Shown piece after piece: positions 1-7,672 of a stretch of DNA of 64,000 bases. The first letter of the stretch is position 1; each line of letters starts with the position of its first letter. A program made the position numbers and the translations under genes. This DNA comes from Streptomyces sp. NBC_01244 (GTDB lineage Bacteria; Actinomycetota; Actinomycetes; Streptomycetales; Streptomycetaceae), in the NCBI RefSeq assembly GCF_035987325.1, contig NZ_CP108488.1:620001-684000 (forward strand), read 5' to 3'. The notes under the pieces are model-generated. The model had not been told where the DNA came from and ran no database searches. It saw only the letters and a list, made by a program, of their open reading frames with translations.

Positions 1-150
1 ACGGCCGTCGGCGCCGTTCTCGGTCTGGACGCCGGTCTGCACGTCACGACTCCTCCCTCGGGCGCCGCCGGGCAGCGCGGCAGCCGGCCTCCCTCCGCTC
101 CCTGGTACCCGGCCGTCCCGCCGCCGGAGGGCGCACCGGGCAGCCCCTAG
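1..150 (+). CDS. C-terminal end of an unidentified gene (partial)
   Basis: Frame 1 is open from the window edge to a TAG at 148-150 and keeps G or C at most third positions. The visible tail is rich in proline and glycine and has no recognisable domain. It is followed within 8 bases by a strong palindrome (158-195) of the kind that separates convergent genes, which is why I favour a real gene end here. The overlapping minus-strand frame at 44-265 is less likely because it would run into the GH15 gene. Function cannot be assigned. Confidence 0.4.
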   Translation, partial: TAVGAVLGLDAGLHVTTPPSGAAGQRGSRPPSAPWYPAVPPPEGAPGSP

Positions 151-157
151 GTCCTGT

Positions 158-195
158 CGCCCGTAGCGGGCCGCCGCGGCGGCCCGCTACGGGCG
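158..195. terminator. Bidirectional hairpin between convergent genes
   Basis: A perfect 18-bp inverted repeat (158-175 against 178-195) with a two-base centre. It overlaps the stop codon (187-189) of the minus-strand GH15 gene and lies just after the stop of the plus-strand partial gene. There is no T tract, as is usual for streptomycete terminators. Confidence 0.6.
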
Positions 196-1755
196 CAGGG
201 GCGGGGTCGGGAGCCCTGTGCCCTCGAGCGCCACGAGCGCCAGGACGGCGATGGAGCCCGTCCACGCGAGAGGGGCGACCGAGCAGGGCCGGCCCGAACC
301 GTCCACCTTCTCCGGCAGTTCACCGAGCGCGTTCCGCTTGGAGAGGACCCAGTCCAGGACCCGCCCGGCCTTCTCCGGTCGGCCCGTGCCGGCCCAGGCG
401 AGCGCGAAGAAGCCCGTACTGGGGGTCCAGGCGTAGGCGCCCCAGCGCGCCCCGGGATCGTTCCCGGGCGTCAGCCCGCCGTTGGGCAGCAGCAGTTCCC
501 GGTACGTGGTGTCCAGCGCCCCGGCCAGGCCGGCGGGGGCTTCGTTGAAGGGGGGCGCCATGAAGGCCACCGCGCTGTCGTGCCCGTGGCGTCCGTCCAC
601 GGTGCGCTGGTACCCCAGGGGGAGGAAGCGCGTGGAGATCCCGGCCGACAGCCGCCGCGCGGCGCCGGCCCAGCGGGCGGCGTCCCCGGGCCGGTTCGCC
701 TCCCGGGCGAGGTCGGCGGAGGCGTTGAGCCCGGCGAGCAGCGGGGCGGCCGTGCCGATGTTCGCGGTGGGCGTCGTCAGTTCCCAGTAGTCGGGGGAGG
801 CCGGGGGCAGCCCGTCCGCCCGCAGGGAGCCCGCCGCGTGGTCGGCCGCCTTGCGGATCATCGGGTAGAGGGTGGCCAGCCGGGCCCTGCGGGTGGCCCG
901 GGGGGCCTTCTGGTACCACTGCCAGGTGGCCCAGGGGACCCAGCCGTTGGCGTCGAGCTGCGGGCTCCTGGCGTCGGGCGGCCCGGATCCGTCGAGCTTC
1001 GTACGCGCTTCCCAGGTGCCGTCGGCGCGCTGGGTCGCGGCGCTGTAACGCAGGATCCGGTGGGCCTCGGCGTCGTGTCCGGTGTGTGCGAAGGCCGCCG
1101 CGGCGAAGCTGGAGTCGCGCGGCCAGGAGTACTTCCAGCCGTGGCTCCAGCCGGCCGCCACGGCGCCGTTGGGCAGGAGCAGGGCGCGCATGGCCAGCAG
1201 GGCCCGCTCGGCCGCCGCGCGCTGTTCGGGCGAGGTGCCGGGAACCCGGCCGGAGGCCAGCCAGGCCCGGCTGCGTTCGATCTGCCGCAGGGCGGCCGGA
1301 TGGCCGGCGGCGACCACGGCCGAGGCCGTCCTGCCGTCCGGGAGGTACATCCACCGGCCGGAGGCCAGCCGCAGGACGTGACTCCCCCGGACGTAGCGCG
1401 CGTCCGCGGCGAGGGACGGCGGAACGCCCTCGGCTGCCGTCGTGTTCGACAGGAGCCCCGCCGTGGGGGCCTCGAGCGCCGTCCGGTGTGCGTGCCCGGG
1501 CCAGGCGCCGGAACGGGCCCGGTGGCCCACGGGCAGGGCGAACGGCGCCGGGCCGCCGTCCTGCTGCTCGGCGTGCCGGTCCCCGGGGTGTGCCGCCTCG
1601 AACGGGGTGGTGTGCCCGGCCTCGAACGGGGTGGTGTACCGGGTGGCCTGCCCCGGGTGCCGGGCGGTGGGAGGGCCCGAAGTACACACGGGTACGGCGA
1701 CGCTCGCCAGGGCCGCCGTGACGACCACCCAACGGCCGGGTCGGACACCGGGCAT
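187..1755 (-). CDS. Secreted GH15-like (glucoamylase-type) glycoside hydrolase
   Basis: A 522-residue protein with an N-terminal hydrophobic signal (residues about 8-25) including a cysteine, so it may be a lipoprotein or Sec-secreted. The catalytic part has the alpha-toroid landmark WKYSWPRDSS of GH15-type enzymes, then DYWE and ELPEKV segments that fit the catalytic glutamates; these are family expectations, not tests. It probably removes glucose from an alpha-glucan outside the cell. The longer open frame begins at 2121, but I chose ATG 1755 because a GGAGGGAG ribosome site lies just upstream and the signal peptide starts there. Near the N terminus the segment TTPFEA occurs twice, from a short DNA repeat. 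It is divergent from the membrane gene at 2024. Confidence 0.78.
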   Translation of the reverse strand: MPGVRPGRWVVVTAALASVAVPVCTSGPPTARHPGQATRYTTPFEAGHTTPFEAAHPGDRHAEQQDGGPAPFALPVGHRARSGAWPGHAHRTALEAPTAGLLSNTTAAEGVPPSLAADARYVRGSHVLRLASGRWMYLPDGRTASAVVAAGHPAALRQIERSRAWLASGRVPGTSPEQRAAAERALLAMRALLLPNGAVAAGWSHGWKYSWPRDSSFAAAAFAHTGHDAEAHRILRYSAATQRADGTWEARTKLDGSGPPDARSPQLDANGWVPWATWQWYQKAPRATRRARLATLYPMIRKAADHAAGSLRADGLPPASPDYWELTTPTANIGTAAPLLAGLNASADLAREANRPGDAARWAGAARRLSAGISTRFLPLGYQRTVDGRHGHDSAVAFMAPPFNEAPAGLAGALDTTYRELLLPNGGLTPGNDPGARWGAYAWTPSTGFFALAWAGTGRPEKAGRVLDWVLSKRNALGELPEKVDGSGRPCSVAPLAWTGSIAVLALVALEGTGLPTPPLRP

Positions 1756-2023
1756 CGCCGCTCCCTCCGCCGGGCCCGCGTGCGTGCGGACCCTGATTCC
1801 CCATAGTGGGAGCGCCCCGCGTAGGCTGCCACGGAAGGCCCGCCGCGCGGGTGACCCGGGAGCGCGGAGGGGCCTCGTGGCCCCGTACCCGTCCTGGCGC
1901 ACCCAGGATGCCGGGGGCCGCGGGCCGTGCACATCATGGATTTCCGCGGGCCCCAGGTCACCGCGGGGCGGCGGGCGCGTCGGCCGCTTCTCACGGCCGG
2001 CTTCCGCTGCGAAGGACAGGTAC

Positions 2024-3571
2024 ATGAGCACAGTTGAGGGCCAGGGCGAGACCGAGAGGGAGAGGGTGAGGGACACCGGTGGCCGGCGCCGCCCGCTCCT
2101 GCGCGGAGTCTTCGCGGCCACCGGGGCGGTACTCGTCGCGGCGGCCGGGGCACTGGTCGCCGTCGGATGCTTCCTCGGTCTCTACGTGCGGCCCACGTCC
2201 GACGACTGGTGCGCCGCGTGGAAGTCGCGCGACATGGGGGTCTTCGGCATCACCTCCGACTTCTACATGACGCAGAACGGAAGGATCACCAACGCCTTCC
2301 TCAGCGGGATCATCTACGGCGACGGACTGGTCGGGGCCAAGGTCCTGCCCGCGGTCATAGCCGTGACGTTCACCGTGGGACTGGTGCTGCTGGGCCGCGA
2401 ATTCGTCCGGTTCATCGGCGGAAGGCCCCGGCTGTCGGTCCTGCTCGCGTGCGCCCTGGTCATCCAGGCACTGGTCTACTTCGCGGGCCCCCGCAGCTAC
2501 CAGGCCCTGCTGTGGGCCCCCGCCACGATCTCGCACACCATACCGAGCGTCATCGGCGTGTGGGCGCTCCTGCTGGCCCTGCGGACCGCCTCCCATCCCC
2601 GTACCGCCGTCCGGGTGACCGGTCTGGTCGGCGCGTTCCTCATCGCCTTCGCCATCGGCACCCTGAGCGAGCCGTTCGCACTCGTCAGCGGTCTCCTCGC
2701 GACGCTGGTCGGGCTGCTCTGCGTGCCCCGGCTCGGACTGACGCGGAACTGGCAGCCCTTCACCTGGTGCCTCGTCTGGTGCTCGGGCCTGGTGACCGGC
2801 CTGATCGTGCTCTACACCTCCCCCGGCGCCCGGTGGCGCCGGGCGCAGCAGCCGGCCAAGGAGTCCCTGCTGTCCGCGGGCGAACTCCGGGCCACCTTCG
2901 ACGACTGGCTGCGCATGTGGGACTCCGTCACCGGCCGGCCCGCCTACCTCGGAGCCGCCGCCGTCGGCGTGCTGCTGGGGCTGGCGATGGTCCTGGGCAG
3001 GGCCCGCCCGGGCGGTGTCGTACCCGAGAAGCGGGAGCCGCGCCGGACCGTGCCGCGCGGCACGATGATCGCCCTCCTGCTGCTCCCGGTGCCCGTGGTG
3101 ATCCTGGGCTCGTTCGCCGTGGCGGTGGGCCTGCGCAGCGGCTACGGGCCGACCGGGTGGACGTACGCCCGTACCTGGACGAGCTACCTGGTGCCGATGG
3201 AGCTGGCGCTCTGCGGCTACGGCGCCCTGCTGGGCGCCTGGGGCGGGCGCCGGCTCCGGGAACACCGCAACGCCGTCCCGGCCCTCCTGACCGGGGCCGT
3301 GGCGGCGGGCTGCCTCGCGCTGGCCGCGGTGGCCGTCCTGATCCCGGAGGTCCAGCGGCTCACGACCATGACGGTCGCACGCTCGACCGCCTGGGACGCG
3401 CAGAACGCGCGCATCGAGGCCGAGGCCGAACGCGGTGCGACGGACGTGGCCTACAAGCCCCTGTACATCGGCAGCCTCGCCGAGCCGTTCTTCACGAAGA
3501 CCTACAAGCGTGACTGGGTCGCCGCCTGCGTGTCGGAGTGGTACGGCATCGACCGGATCCACCGCCGCTGA
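2024..3571 (+). CDS. Polytopic membrane protein, DUF6056/GT-C-like
   Basis: A 515-residue protein with a short charged cytoplasmic N terminus and roughly ten to twelve hydrophobic segments spread along its length. After the first membrane segment comes SDDWC, an acidic pair in the first outer loop as seen in lipid-linked GT-C glycosyltransferases and in DUF6056 proteins. That suggests, without proof, transfer of a sugar from a polyprenyl carrier or another envelope-glycan role. ATG 2024 is preceded by GAAGGACAGG and starts the hydrophobic domain correctly; the open frame extends far upstream only by chance. The FUSC gene follows after 36 bp and may be co-transcribed. Confidence 0.62.
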   Translation: MSTVEGQGETERERVRDTGGRRRPLLRGVFAATGAVLVAAAGALVAVGCFLGLYVRPTSDDWCAAWKSRDMGVFGITSDFYMTQNGRITNAFLSGIIYGDGLVGAKVLPAVIAVTFTVGLVLLGREFVRFIGGRPRLSVLLACALVIQALVYFAGPRSYQALLWAPATISHTIPSVIGVWALLLALRTASHPRTAVRVTGLVGAFLIAFAIGTLSEPFALVSGLLATLVGLLCVPRLGLTRNWQPFTWCLVWCSGLVTGLIVLYTSPGARWRRAQQPAKESLLSAGELRATFDDWLRMWDSVTGRPAYLGAAAVGVLLGLAMVLGRARPGGVVPEKREPRRTVPRGTMIALLLLPVPVVILGSFAVAVGLRSGYGPTGWTYARTWTSYLVPMELALCGYGALLGAWGGRRLREHRNAVPALLTGAVAAGCLALAAVAVLIPEVQRLTTMTVARSTAWDAQNARIEAEAERGATDVAYKPLYIGSLAEPFFTKTYKRDWVAACVSEWYGIDRIHRR

Positions 3572-3607
3572 ACCGTCCGTGCCGGGGGGTCACACCGAAG
3601 GGAACGG

Positions 3608-4672
3608 ATGACCGATCTCGCCGACTCCCCGGCACGACCGAGCGGGCGGGCCCTGGCGCTCCTGCGCACCGAGGGGCCGGCGGCCGCCCGCATCGTGGTC
3701 ACCGTGGCCGCCGCCTGGCAGGCCGCGCTGTGGCTCGGCGCCGACCAGCCGCCGGTGTTCGCGGCGATGGTCCCCCTGGTGGCCCTGCGCGGTGATCCGA
3801 TGACGGCCCTGGGCACCTCGCTGCAGCGGATCCTGGGGGTCGTGGCGGGCGTGCTGATCGCGATCGGCGTCCTGAACCTGTGGCAGCCCTCCACCCTCAC
3901 CCTGGCCCTGGTGGTGACCCTGGGCCTGGGCGTCGGCATGGTCCTGCGGGCCGGCGGTACGAACAACATCCAGGTCGCGCTGTCCTCGCTGCTGGTCTTC
4001 GCCAACACCTCCCCCGATTCCTACGCGCTGGACCGCGTGTGGGAGACCGTGGCGGGCGCGGCCGTCACCATCCTCCTGGCCCCGCTGCTGTGGCCGCCCG
4101 ACCCCCAGCGCGTCCTGGCGGTCGTCGCCGGCGACTGCGCCGCGCGCCTGAGCCGTTCCCTCACGGGCACCGCGGCGGTGCTGGGCGGCGGGCCGGCCGC
4201 CGCCCGTGACAACCTCGCCCGGGTGCACGCCCACGTCGAAGCGGTGCACTCGGGCGCCGCACGCGCCCGTGAAGCCGAACGCGCCCTGCGCTTCAACCCC
4301 CTGCGCCGCCGTCAGCGCGGCACCGTACGCCTCCGGGCCGAGCGCATCGCCACCGCCGACGGGCTCGCCGTGCACGTGGCGACCCTGGCCGGCGAAGTGG
4401 ACGCGTTCACCTGCCGGGACGACCTCGCTCCCGATCTCGCCCGAGCGCGGCTACGGGTGCCGGAACTGACCTCGCTCACCGCGCGGGCCGTCGAGCTGGC
4501 CTTGTCGGGAGACGATCCCCGGGCCGCCGTGACCACCGCCCGCGAGGGGCTGGCCGCCTATGCCCGCGCGGACTCCCGGCCCGTGGCCGTTGCCCTGCGC
4601 CGGCCCTTGCACCGGGTCCTGGACGAGCTGGAGGTCCCACCCACAGGTGACCAAAGGCCGACTTATGGTTGA
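3608..4672 (+). CDS. FUSC-family membrane protein (aromatic acid exporter-like)
   Basis: A 354-residue protein whose first half (about residues 20-170) holds six or so tightly packed hydrophobic helices with short loops, including the pattern QPPVFAAMVPLVAL and a GTNN turn. The second half is soluble, helical and rich in arginine and alanine. This half-membrane, half-cytosolic layout is that of FUSC/ArAE proteins (fusaric acid resistance, p-hydroxybenzoate efflux). Substrate is unknown. It is shorter than two-repeat FUSC proteins, so it would act as a dimer. It lies 36 bp after the membrane gene and 34 bp before the racemase, so the three may form one transcript. Confidence 0.68.
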   Translation: MTDLADSPARPSGRALALLRTEGPAAARIVVTVAAAWQAALWLGADQPPVFAAMVPLVALRGDPMTALGTSLQRILGVVAGVLIAIGVLNLWQPSTLTLALVVTLGLGVGMVLRAGGTNNIQVALSSLLVFANTSPDSYALDRVWETVAGAAVTILLAPLLWPPDPQRVLAVVAGDCAARLSRSLTGTAAVLGGGPAAARDNLARVHAHVEAVHSGAARAREAERALRFNPLRRRQRGTVRLRAERIATADGLAVHVATLAGEVDAFTCRDDLAPDLARARLRVPELTSLTARAVELALSGDDPRAAVTTAREGLAAYARADSRPVAVALRRPLHRVLDELEVPPTGDQRPTYG

Positions 4673-4706
4673 GCGGCCATTACGGATTCTCCCTTATGGT
4701 GGGCGC

Positions 4707-5399
4707 ATGAAGACGATCGGGTTGATCGGCGGTATGAGCTGGGAGTCGACGGCGGAGTACTACCGGATCCTCAACGAGCGGACCCGCGAGCGCCTCGGCG
4801 GACTGCACTCCGCCCGCTGCGTGCTCTACTCCGTGGACTTCGCGGAGATCGAGCGGCTGCAGGTCCAGGGCCGCTGGGCGGAAGCCGGCGAGGCACTGGC
4901 CGATGCCGCCCGCGCGCTGGAAGCGGCGGGCGCGGAGCTCCTGCTGATCTGCACCAACACCATGCACAAGGTCGCCGACTCGGTCGAGGCGGCCGTCTCC
5001 GTACCGCTGCTGCACCTCGCGGACACCACGGCGGCGGCCGTCCGCGGCGCCGGACTGCGCCGGGTGGGGCTCCTGGGCACCGCGTTCACGATGGAACAGG
5101 ACTTCTACCGGCGCCGCCTCGCCGCGGGCGGGCTCGACGTCCTCGTCCCGGATCCCGAGGGGCGTGCGCTCGTACACCGGGTGATCTACGAGGAGCTCTG
5201 CCTCGGCATCGTCCGCGAGGAATCACGGGCGGCCTACCGCCGGGTCGTCGAGGACCTCGTGGCCGGGGGCGCCGAGGGAGTCGTCCTGGGGTGCACGGAG
5301 ATCGAACTCCTCATCGGTCCCGCGGACAGCCCCGTACCGCTCTTCCCCACCGCCCGCCTGCACGCCGAGGCCGCGGTGGACGCGGCCCTGGCCCCGTAG
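4707..5399 (+). CDS. Aspartate/glutamate racemase family protein
   Basis: A 230-residue cofactor-independent amino-acid racemase. The N-terminal IGLIGGMSWEST motif is typical of the RacX/YgeA-type branch. Both catalytic cysteines are visible: one in LLICTNTMHK and one in VLGCTEIELL, as needed for two-base proton transfer at the alpha carbon. The start at ATG 4707 fits the conserved MKTIGLIGG beginning; the frame is open upstream but overlaps the FUSC gene. Substrate is not predictable; members act on Asp, Glu or other amino acids and supply D-amino acids for cell wall or metabolites. Confidence 0.85.
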   Translation: MKTIGLIGGMSWESTAEYYRILNERTRERLGGLHSARCVLYSVDFAEIERLQVQGRWAEAGEALADAARALEAAGAELLLICTNTMHKVADSVEAAVSVPLLHLADTTAAAVRGAGLRRVGLLGTAFTMEQDFYRRRLAAGGLDVLVPDPEGRALVHRVIYEELCLGIVREESRAAYRRVVEDLVAGGAEGVVLGCTEIELLIGPADSPVPLFPTARLHAEAAVDAALAP

Positions 5400-5406
5400 G
5401 GGGGCG

Positions 5407-5799
5407 TCAGGCGGGGACGAAGAGGTCTTCGTGTGCGTCGTCGAGGATGAATCCGTTGTCGAAGCGCACCCCGACGGTCACCCGGAGCGGCTGCGCGCGG
5501 TAGGCGATCCACGCGGGCTCCAGGCCGGCGACCTTCTCCTCCAGCTGCTTCCTGCTCTCCGTCGGCATGCCCGCGCCGAAGGCGTCGAGGAGCGACTTGA
5601 GCCTCTCGTACTCGCGGGACTCCGGAGTCTGCAGGTCGTGCTCGACCACCCGCACCACGGTGCCCTCGGTGCCCGCCGCCAAAGACAGCGAACCGGCGAC
5701 GGCACCGGTCCCCGCCGAAGGGCCCTCCGTCATCGCGACCCAGTCGGTCAGCCGGGTGTCCGCCGCCAGCCTCACCCGCCGGCCTTCGTTCAGCGTCAT
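5407..5799 (-). CDS. Small hypothetical protein
   Basis: A 130-residue soluble protein with no family I can name. The N-terminal half is beta-rich (EGRRVRLAADTRLTDWVAM, then a Gly-Ser-Ala stretch, then GTEGTVVRV), reminiscent of a small SH3-like barrel; the middle is a charged helix (REYERLKSLLDAFG); the end returns to beta strands. There are no membrane segments or metal motifs. It is convergent with the racemase gene (7 bp between stops) and stands upstream of the original 3' end of the response regulator now displaced by the IS. Codon use matches the surrounding genes, which supports real coding. Confidence 0.6.
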   Translation of the reverse strand: MTLNEGRRVRLAADTRLTDWVAMTEGPSAGTGAVAGSLSLAAGTEGTVVRVVEHDLQTPESREYERLKSLLDAFGAGMPTESRKQLEEKVAGLEPAWIAYRAQPLRVTVGVRFDNGFILDDAHEDLFVPA

Positions 5800-5934
5800 C
5801 GTCTCTTCAACTCTCCGCTCGGTACGTGCCCCGCCATTATCCGTCCCGGCCCACGCCGACCCGTCGGCGGCATCCGGAACGGCCGGACCGGGCAGCCGAG
5901 CCCCCTCTGGGGCCTGTCGTCAAACTCCCGTCTG

Positions 5935-5940
5935 CCTAGG
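5935..5940. repeat. Left target-site duplication of the IS481 element
   Basis: CCTAGG, identical to 6998-7003 on the other side of the element. Its CTAG core is the known preferred target (NCTAGN) of IS481 itself. Confidence 0.85.
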
Positions 5941-6997
5941 TGTATTGATCACGAGCGTTGTTGACACCTGGCAGGTCTTGAACATGGCGAAGACCTCCGG
6001 TGTGGTGGGAGCTGTCTAGGAACCCATTGCACAACGGAGGTCTTCGTGTCCCACCGTAATGCCCGGCTGACTGTCTTCGGTAGGCGCCTGTTGGTCGATC
6101 GGGTCGCATCGGGACGTCCGGTCGCCCACGTAGCAGCCGAGATGGGCATATCGCGGGCCACTGCCCACAAGTGGGTGCGCCGGTGGCGGGCCGAGGGCGA
6201 GGCGGGTCTTCACGACCGGTCCAGCCGGCCTCACAGGACGCCGCACCGGACCCCGGCCGCCATCGAGGCGAAGGTCTGCGACCTGCGTCGGACCCGCAAG
6301 CTGGGCCCCGCGAGGATCGGCCCGGTCCCGGGCCTGCCCGCCTCGACCGTCCACCGGATCCTGACCCGCCACGGCCTGAACCGGCTCGCCTGGTTCGACC
6401 GCCCCACCGGCACCGTGATCCGCCGCTACGAACGCGACCGCCCGGGCGAGCTGGTCCACATCGACGTGAAGAAACTCGGCCGGATCCCCGACGGCGGCGG
6501 CCACAAAGTCCTGGGCCGCCAGGCCGGCCGCACCACCCGCTCCGCCATGGGCTTCGACTACGTCCACTCCACCGTCGACGACCACTCCCGCCTCGCCTAC
6601 AGCGAGATCCACCCAGACGAGAAAGCCGCCACCTGCGCGGCCTTCCTCACCCGCGCGGCCGCGTTCTTCCACTCCCAGGGCATCACCCGCATCGAACGGG
6701 TCCTGACCGACAACGCCTGGGCCTACCGCAAAGGCCTGGCCTGGAAGAACGTCCTGGCCGACCTCGGCGCGAGCGGCAAACTCACCCGCCCCTACCGGCC
6801 CCAGACCAACGGCAAAGTCGAACGCTTCAACCGCACCCTGCTGGACGAATGGGCCTACCTACGGCCCTACACCTCAAACGACGAACGGACAGCAGCCCTG
6901 ACAGACTTCCTCCACACCTACAACCACCACCGCTGCCACACCGCACTCGACGGCAAACCACCCATCAGCCGCGTCAACAACCCTGCAGGTCAATACA
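5941..6997 (+). mobile_element. IS481-family insertion sequence, 1057 bp
   Basis: The element runs from TGTATTGA to TCAATACA. The termini are imperfect inverted repeats of about 28 bp (outer eight bases identical, then a few mismatches, then GTTGTTGAC matched to GTCAACAAC). A 6-bp direct repeat CCTAGG flanks it. It carries one transposase gene that is intact with a full DDE triad, so the copy may be active. It entered the 3' end of the response-regulator gene on the opposite strand and changed only that protein's last residues. Confidence 0.9.
5988..6046 (+). promoter_or_regulatory. Inverted repeat covering the transposase ribosome site
   Basis: CGAAGACCTCCG (5988-5999) is exactly complementary to CGGAGGTCTTCG (6035-6046). 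The right arm contains the GGAGG Shine-Dalgarno and reaches the first base of the GTG start (6046). In a transcript entering from outside the element, this would hide the ribosome site. A second pair, GGTGGGA (6004-6010) with TCCCACC (6049-6055), could compete or extend it. The effect on translation is inferred, not shown. Confidence 0.6.
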
Positions 6998-7002
6998 CCT
7001 AG
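6046..7002 (+). CDS. IS481-family transposase (DDE)
   Basis: A 318-residue transposase. Residues about 10-60 form a helix-turn-helix that binds the ends (VAAEMGISRATAHKWVRRW); an rve-type RNase H-fold domain follows. The catalytic triad is visible as Asp140 (VHIDVKK), Asp222 (LTDNAWAY) and Glu259 (GKVERFNRT), with 36 residues between the last two as in this superfamily. The start is a GTG with GGAGG ten bases upstream. The coding region runs through the right inverted repeat and its TAG stop (7000-7002) lies wholly outside the element, in the duplicated target CCTAGG; the element itself lacks a stop codon in this frame. Confidence 0.93.
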   Translation: MSHRNARLTVFGRRLLVDRVASGRPVAHVAAEMGISRATAHKWVRRWRAEGEAGLHDRSSRPHRTPHRTPAAIEAKVCDLRRTRKLGPARIGPVPGLPASTVHRILTRHGLNRLAWFDRPTGTVIRRYERDRPGELVHIDVKKLGRIPDGGGHKVLGRQAGRTTRSAMGFDYVHSTVDDHSRLAYSEIHPDEKAATCAAFLTRAAAFFHSQGITRIERVLTDNAWAYRKGLAWKNVLADLGASGKLTRPYRPQTNGKVERFNRTLLDEWAYLRPYTSNDERTAALTDFLHTYNHHRCHTALDGKPPISRVNNPAGQYT

Positions 7003-7672
7003 GGCTGGGCGCGGGCGCGGTGATGCGGTAGCCCACGCCGGGGGTCGTGGTGATGATCTGCGGGGTACCCAGTTTGCGGCGCAGGCGGCCCATGGTGACC
7101 GCGACCGTGTTGGTGAAGGGATCCGCGTTCTCGTCCCACACCTGTTCCAGGAGCGCCTCGGCGCTCAGGAAGCCCGGGCCGGCCCGGAGCAGGGCCTCCA
7201 GGACGGCGAACTCCTTGACGGAGAGCTCCAGGCGGGCGCCGTCCCGCAGGGCCGTGCGGTGGACCGGATCGAGTTCGATTCCGGCGGCGCGCAGCGTGCG
7301 GGGCCGGGCCGCGGGCCTGCGGCGGGCCAGGGAGCGGATGCGCAGGATCAGTTCGGGGAAGTGGAAGGGTTTGGCGAGGTAGTCGTCGGCGCCCAGGGTG
7401 AGGCCGCTGACCCGGTCGCCGGGCGATCCGGCCGCGGTCAGCATCAGCACCATCGCGCGGTCGTCCCGCTCCGTGATCATCCGGCAGAGCGTGTCGCCGT
7501 GGATGCCGGGCAGGTCCCGGTCGAGGACCACCACGTCGTACGTGTTGACGTCGAGCTTGGCGGCGGCGGCCAGCCCGTCGTACGCGAGGTCCACGGCCAT
7601 TCCCTGGTCGCGCAGTCCCTCGGCGACGACCTCCGCGAGCGAGCGCGCGTCCTCGACGACCAGGATCCTCAC
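6974..7672 (-). CDS. OmpR/PhoB-type response regulator with IS-derived C-terminal tail
   Basis: A 232-residue response regulator: receiver domain (residues 1-115) with acidic pocket Glu7/Asp8, phospho-acceptor Asp51 (VVLDRDLPG) and Lys101 (LAKPF), then a winged-helix DNA-binding domain ending in GVGYRI. The GTG start overlaps the kinase stop by four bases (GTGA). The IS entered after codons for SPR: the last residues are now CIDLQGC, read from the element. Removing the element and one CCTAGG copy restores SPRQTGV and a TGA at 5920-5922, so the lost part is four residues. The protein is probably still functional, but its own downstream terminator region has been displaced. Confidence 0.9.
   Translation of the reverse strand: MRILVVEDARSLAEVVAEGLRDQGMAVDLAYDGLAAAAKLDVNTYDVVVLDRDLPGIHGDTLCRMITERDDRAMVLMLTAAGSPGDRVSGLTLGADDYLAKPFHFPELILRIRSLARRRPAARPRTLRAAGIELDPVHRTALRDGARLELSVKEFAVLEALLRAGPGFLSAEALLEQVWDENADPFTNTVAVTMGRLRRKLGTPQIITTTPGVGYRITAPAPSPRCIDLQGC
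6998..7003. repeat. Right target-site duplication of the IS481 element
   Basis: CCTAGG, identical to 5935-5940. It supplies the TAG stop codon of the transposase. Confidence 0.85.

Noticed and set aside
44..265. 73-codon minus-strand frame near the window start
   Set aside because: Overlaps the GH15 gene end and the terminator; Arg/Pro-rich shadow composition.
5941..7003. Response regulator regarded as destroyed by the IS
   Set aside because: The receiver and winged-helix domains are complete up to GVGYRI; only the last four residues changed.
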